Shown here: positions 11,701-12,186 of the stretch, piece after piece
Layout of the letters: every line of letters begins with the position of its first letter
Position numbering within the stretch: position 1 is the first letter of the stretch
Origin: JAWODU01 sp046483125
GTDB lineage: Bacteria > Verrucomicrobiota > Kiritimatiellia > UBA8416 > JAWODU01
Direction: 5' to 3'
Assembly (NCBI GenBank): GCA_046483125.1
Contig: JAWODU010000052.1
Coordinates: forward strand, 1-12,186
Length of the DNA stretch: 12,186 nucleotides
Notes under the pieces: generated by a model
Database searches by the model: none
What the model saw: only the letters and a program-made list of their open reading frames with translations
Told to the model about the DNA's origin: nothing
Made by a program: the position numbers and the translations under genes

Positions 11701-12186
11701 GGCGATCTTGTCCTTCACGTTGTTGATCACGGCGAGGGGATTGTCTCCATAGCGGGCGACCACAACGCCCCCTACGACGGACGCGCCGCCCTTATCCAAA
11801 GCCCCGCGCCGCGTCGCGGGGCCAAGCGCGACGTTTGCCACGTGTTCGACGAGCACGGGCACGCTGCCTGCGCTCACCTTAACGACACTATTCCGAATAT
11901 CGTCCAGCGTTTTGATGAAACCAACGCCGCGAACGAAGTACTCAACCCGGTTGATTTCGAGCGTTTTGGCGCCCACGTCAATGTTCGCCGCCTTGACGGC
12001 ATGAAACACCTGGTCCAGCGTCACGCCGTAAGCCCGCATGGCGTCGGGGTCCACGTCAACCTGATACTCTTTGACGTATCCGCCGATCGACCCCACTTCG
12101 GCCACACCGTCCGCCGAGAGCAGGCGGTAACGAACATCCCAGTCTTGCGTTGTCCTGAGTTCCTCCGGACCCCATCCGCCGGTCGG
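8770..12186 (-). CDS. cusA: CusA/CzcA-type heavy-metal RND efflux permease (partial, 5' end outside window)
   Basis: 1138 codons are visible; the frame is open through the right edge, and GTG 12105 is internal. It is an inner-membrane, proton-driven pump working with a periplasmic adaptor and outer-membrane channel. Numbering from 12105: the CusA metal-site methionines align at M577 (WMPTTM), M627 (SMIET) and M716 (IVMLQSG), favouring Cu(I)/Ag(I). The transmembrane-4 acid is D286 (TIVDMGIV), and D1013 (IATDNGV) stands where E. coli CusA has Glu. The CusA relay Lys position appears to be Cys (RVRPCLMT). It has extra segments compared with E. coli CusA (1047 aa): a hydrophobic insert with about three extra membrane spans (~400-500), ~40 residues between M627 and M716, and a loop at ~160-195. 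The first ~140 residues are missing from the window. Residues ~296-321 are encoded by a heptamer tract and an inverted repeat. cutA follows after 51 bp. Confidence 0.93.
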   Translation of the reverse strand, partial: PTGGWGPEELRTTQDWDVRYRLLSADGVAEVGSIGGYVKEYQVDVDPDAMRAYGVTLDQVFHAVKAANIDVGAKTLEINRVEYFVRGVGFIKTLDDIRNSVVKVSAGSVPVLVEHVANVALGPATRRGALDKGGASVVGGVVVARYGDNPLAVINNVKDKIAETREALPAKVLIDDEAVSRDTVTAYADRNGFEAFDGPELNSEAWLAHLRSIPRKEWPSWATISKVSVVPFYDRTGLIYETLGTLNESIAQEILVTIIVVLVMVMHLRSSALISGMLPLAVLLCFIGMKAFGVQANIVALSGIVIAIGTIVDMGIVVCENILRHLDAERQDDEEVTPTTCHPTPNTSLEVVHRAASEVGSAVLTAVLTTVVSFVPVFTMIGAEGKLFKPLAYTKTFALVASIVIALTVLPPAAHLLFCGRISGRKLRAGLNIGLVLAGIVLAFTVAWWAGLILVLFGAYHLAEEHIPERLKRYGPGAASILAIVAVGMLLTAYWEPLGPERGFVRNFIFVALLIGGLLGFFWLFQRVYTRLLRWCLRHKAAFLSLPLILVVVGGMVWLGFPKMFGWLPEPVMKNAPAQYLAHKFPGLGKEFMPPLDEGSYLWMPTTMTHASIGEALDILEKQDMAFESIPEIESAVGKIGRAETPLDPAPISMIETVINYKPEYRTDKDGRRINFKYDKKADEFVRDTEGELIPDPNGRPFRQWRDHIRTPDDIWDAIVRAARMPGTTSAPKLQPIAARIVMLQSGMRAPMGVKVKGPDLDTIEKVGLQIERFLKEVPSVEPAVVVADRIVGKPYLEIHPDRRALARYGVPIRKFQDVIEIAIGGRKIMTTVEGRERFPVRVRYQRELRDSIEAMEKILVPGKGGQQIPIIELAEIRYERGPQVIKSEDTFLVGYVVFDKKPGYAEVDVVEQCQAYLRSKIDSGEFSLPRGVSYEFAGSYKNQQRAARTLAIILPLALFVIFMIIYFQFKSVSTTLLVFSGIFVAWCGGFLLLWFYGQPWFLDFSVFGVEMRTLFQIHTINMSVAVWVGFLALFGIATDNGVIQSTYLGQVFRERKPKTKEDVYDATVIAAERRVRPCLMTSATTILALIPVLTSTGRGSDVMVPMAIPSFGGMLVVLITIFVVPVLYCWLEEMKLK
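11144..11178. repeat. Five-unit heptamer tandem repeat inside cusA
   Basis: Five consecutive degenerate 7-mers on the plus strand: GAGGTGT, TAGGTGT, TGGGTGG, CAGGTGG, TAGGTGT. On the coding strand this is ACACCTA-type and encodes the Pro/Thr-rich VTPTTCHPTPNTS stretch (residues ~309-321), in a cytoplasmic loop just after transmembrane segment 4. The 7-bp period is not a multiple of three, so the encoded peptide is not itself a clean repeat. This marks it as a DNA-level repeat that was captured as coding sequence. Confidence 0.75.
11184..11220. repeat. Perfect 13-bp inverted repeat inside cusA
   Basis: CTTCGTCATCTTG (11184-11196) and CAAGATGACGAAG (11208-11220) are perfect reverse complements separated by 11 nt. 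The repeat is 5 bp from the heptamer tract. The coding-strand upstream arm encodes the pump's ILRHLD stretch after transmembrane segment 4, while the other arm encodes QDDEE. An inverted copy of the first arm may therefore have been added next to the heptamers, or both are parts of one inserted element. Confidence 0.75.

Noticed and set aside
12103..12105. GTG 12105 as the start of the CusA-like gene
   Set aside because: The frame stays open for 27 more codons to the window edge and those residues (e.g. LRTTQDWDVRYRLL) match the CusA porter domain, so the true start lies outside.

Overview
The window looks like chromosomal DNA of an anaerobic or microaerophilic Gram-negative bacterium. The evidence is a tripartite-type RND metal pump (CusA-like), a flavodiiron protein, a double-cluster ferredoxin, a DUF302 protein, an Fnr-like regulator and a secreted terpene-cyclase-fold repeat protein. 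The secreted repeat protein, the enlarged CusA and the heptameric tandem repeats would suit the Planctomycetes-Verrucomicrobia-Kiritimatiellota/Lentisphaerota group, but that placement is inference.

Layout. 1-557 has no convincing gene. It holds a cluster of structured repeats: a long inverted repeat at the left edge, three diverged copies of a roughly 100-115 bp hairpin element, and a perfect 16-bp palindrome. 558-1694 (-) encodes a secreted prenyltransferase/squalene-oxidase-repeat protein. It is divergent from a DHH phosphoesterase (NrnA-like) at 1773-2846 (+). 2981-4079 (-) is a two-gene operon: a Cys-rich zinc-ribbon protein, then a 4Fe-4S protein that overlaps it. A Crp/Fnr regulator (4216-4887, +) is divergent from that operon, followed by a His-rich NicO/UreH/SafE-like membrane protein (4944-5654, +). 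Everything from 5632 to the right edge is on the minus strand. In transcription order it is: cusA (5' end outside the window), cutA, a 380-bp repeat-containing spacer, a flavodiiron protein, a DUF6448-like remnant, DUF302, a 55-codon ORF, and a 95-aa Cys-rich protein.

How the genes may work together. Most of 2981-12186 fits redox, NO/O2 and soft-metal stress handling: electron transfer (ferredoxin, zinc ribbon), O2/NO reduction (flavodiiron protein), metal export (CusA, NicO-like protein), and metal-tolerance or Cys-rich accessory proteins (CutA, DUF302, 95-aa protein). The regulator carries the E-x-x-S-R recognition-helix signature of Fnr. The divergent promoter it faces contains an Fnr-type site, TTGAT-N4-GTCAA, which would sit at -41.5 of a promoter with a TATTCT -10 element. 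A local anaerobic/NO-responsive circuit is therefore a testable prediction.

The most unusual sequence-level signals are: (i) the hairpin repeat cluster at 1-555; (ii) low-complexity heptamer tracts that form coding sequence, one supplying the stop codon of cutA and one lying in frame inside cusA beside a perfect 13-bp inverted repeat; (iii) the Fnr box matched to the regulator; and (iv) a small ORF with a 4-nt stop/start overlap that is easily missed.
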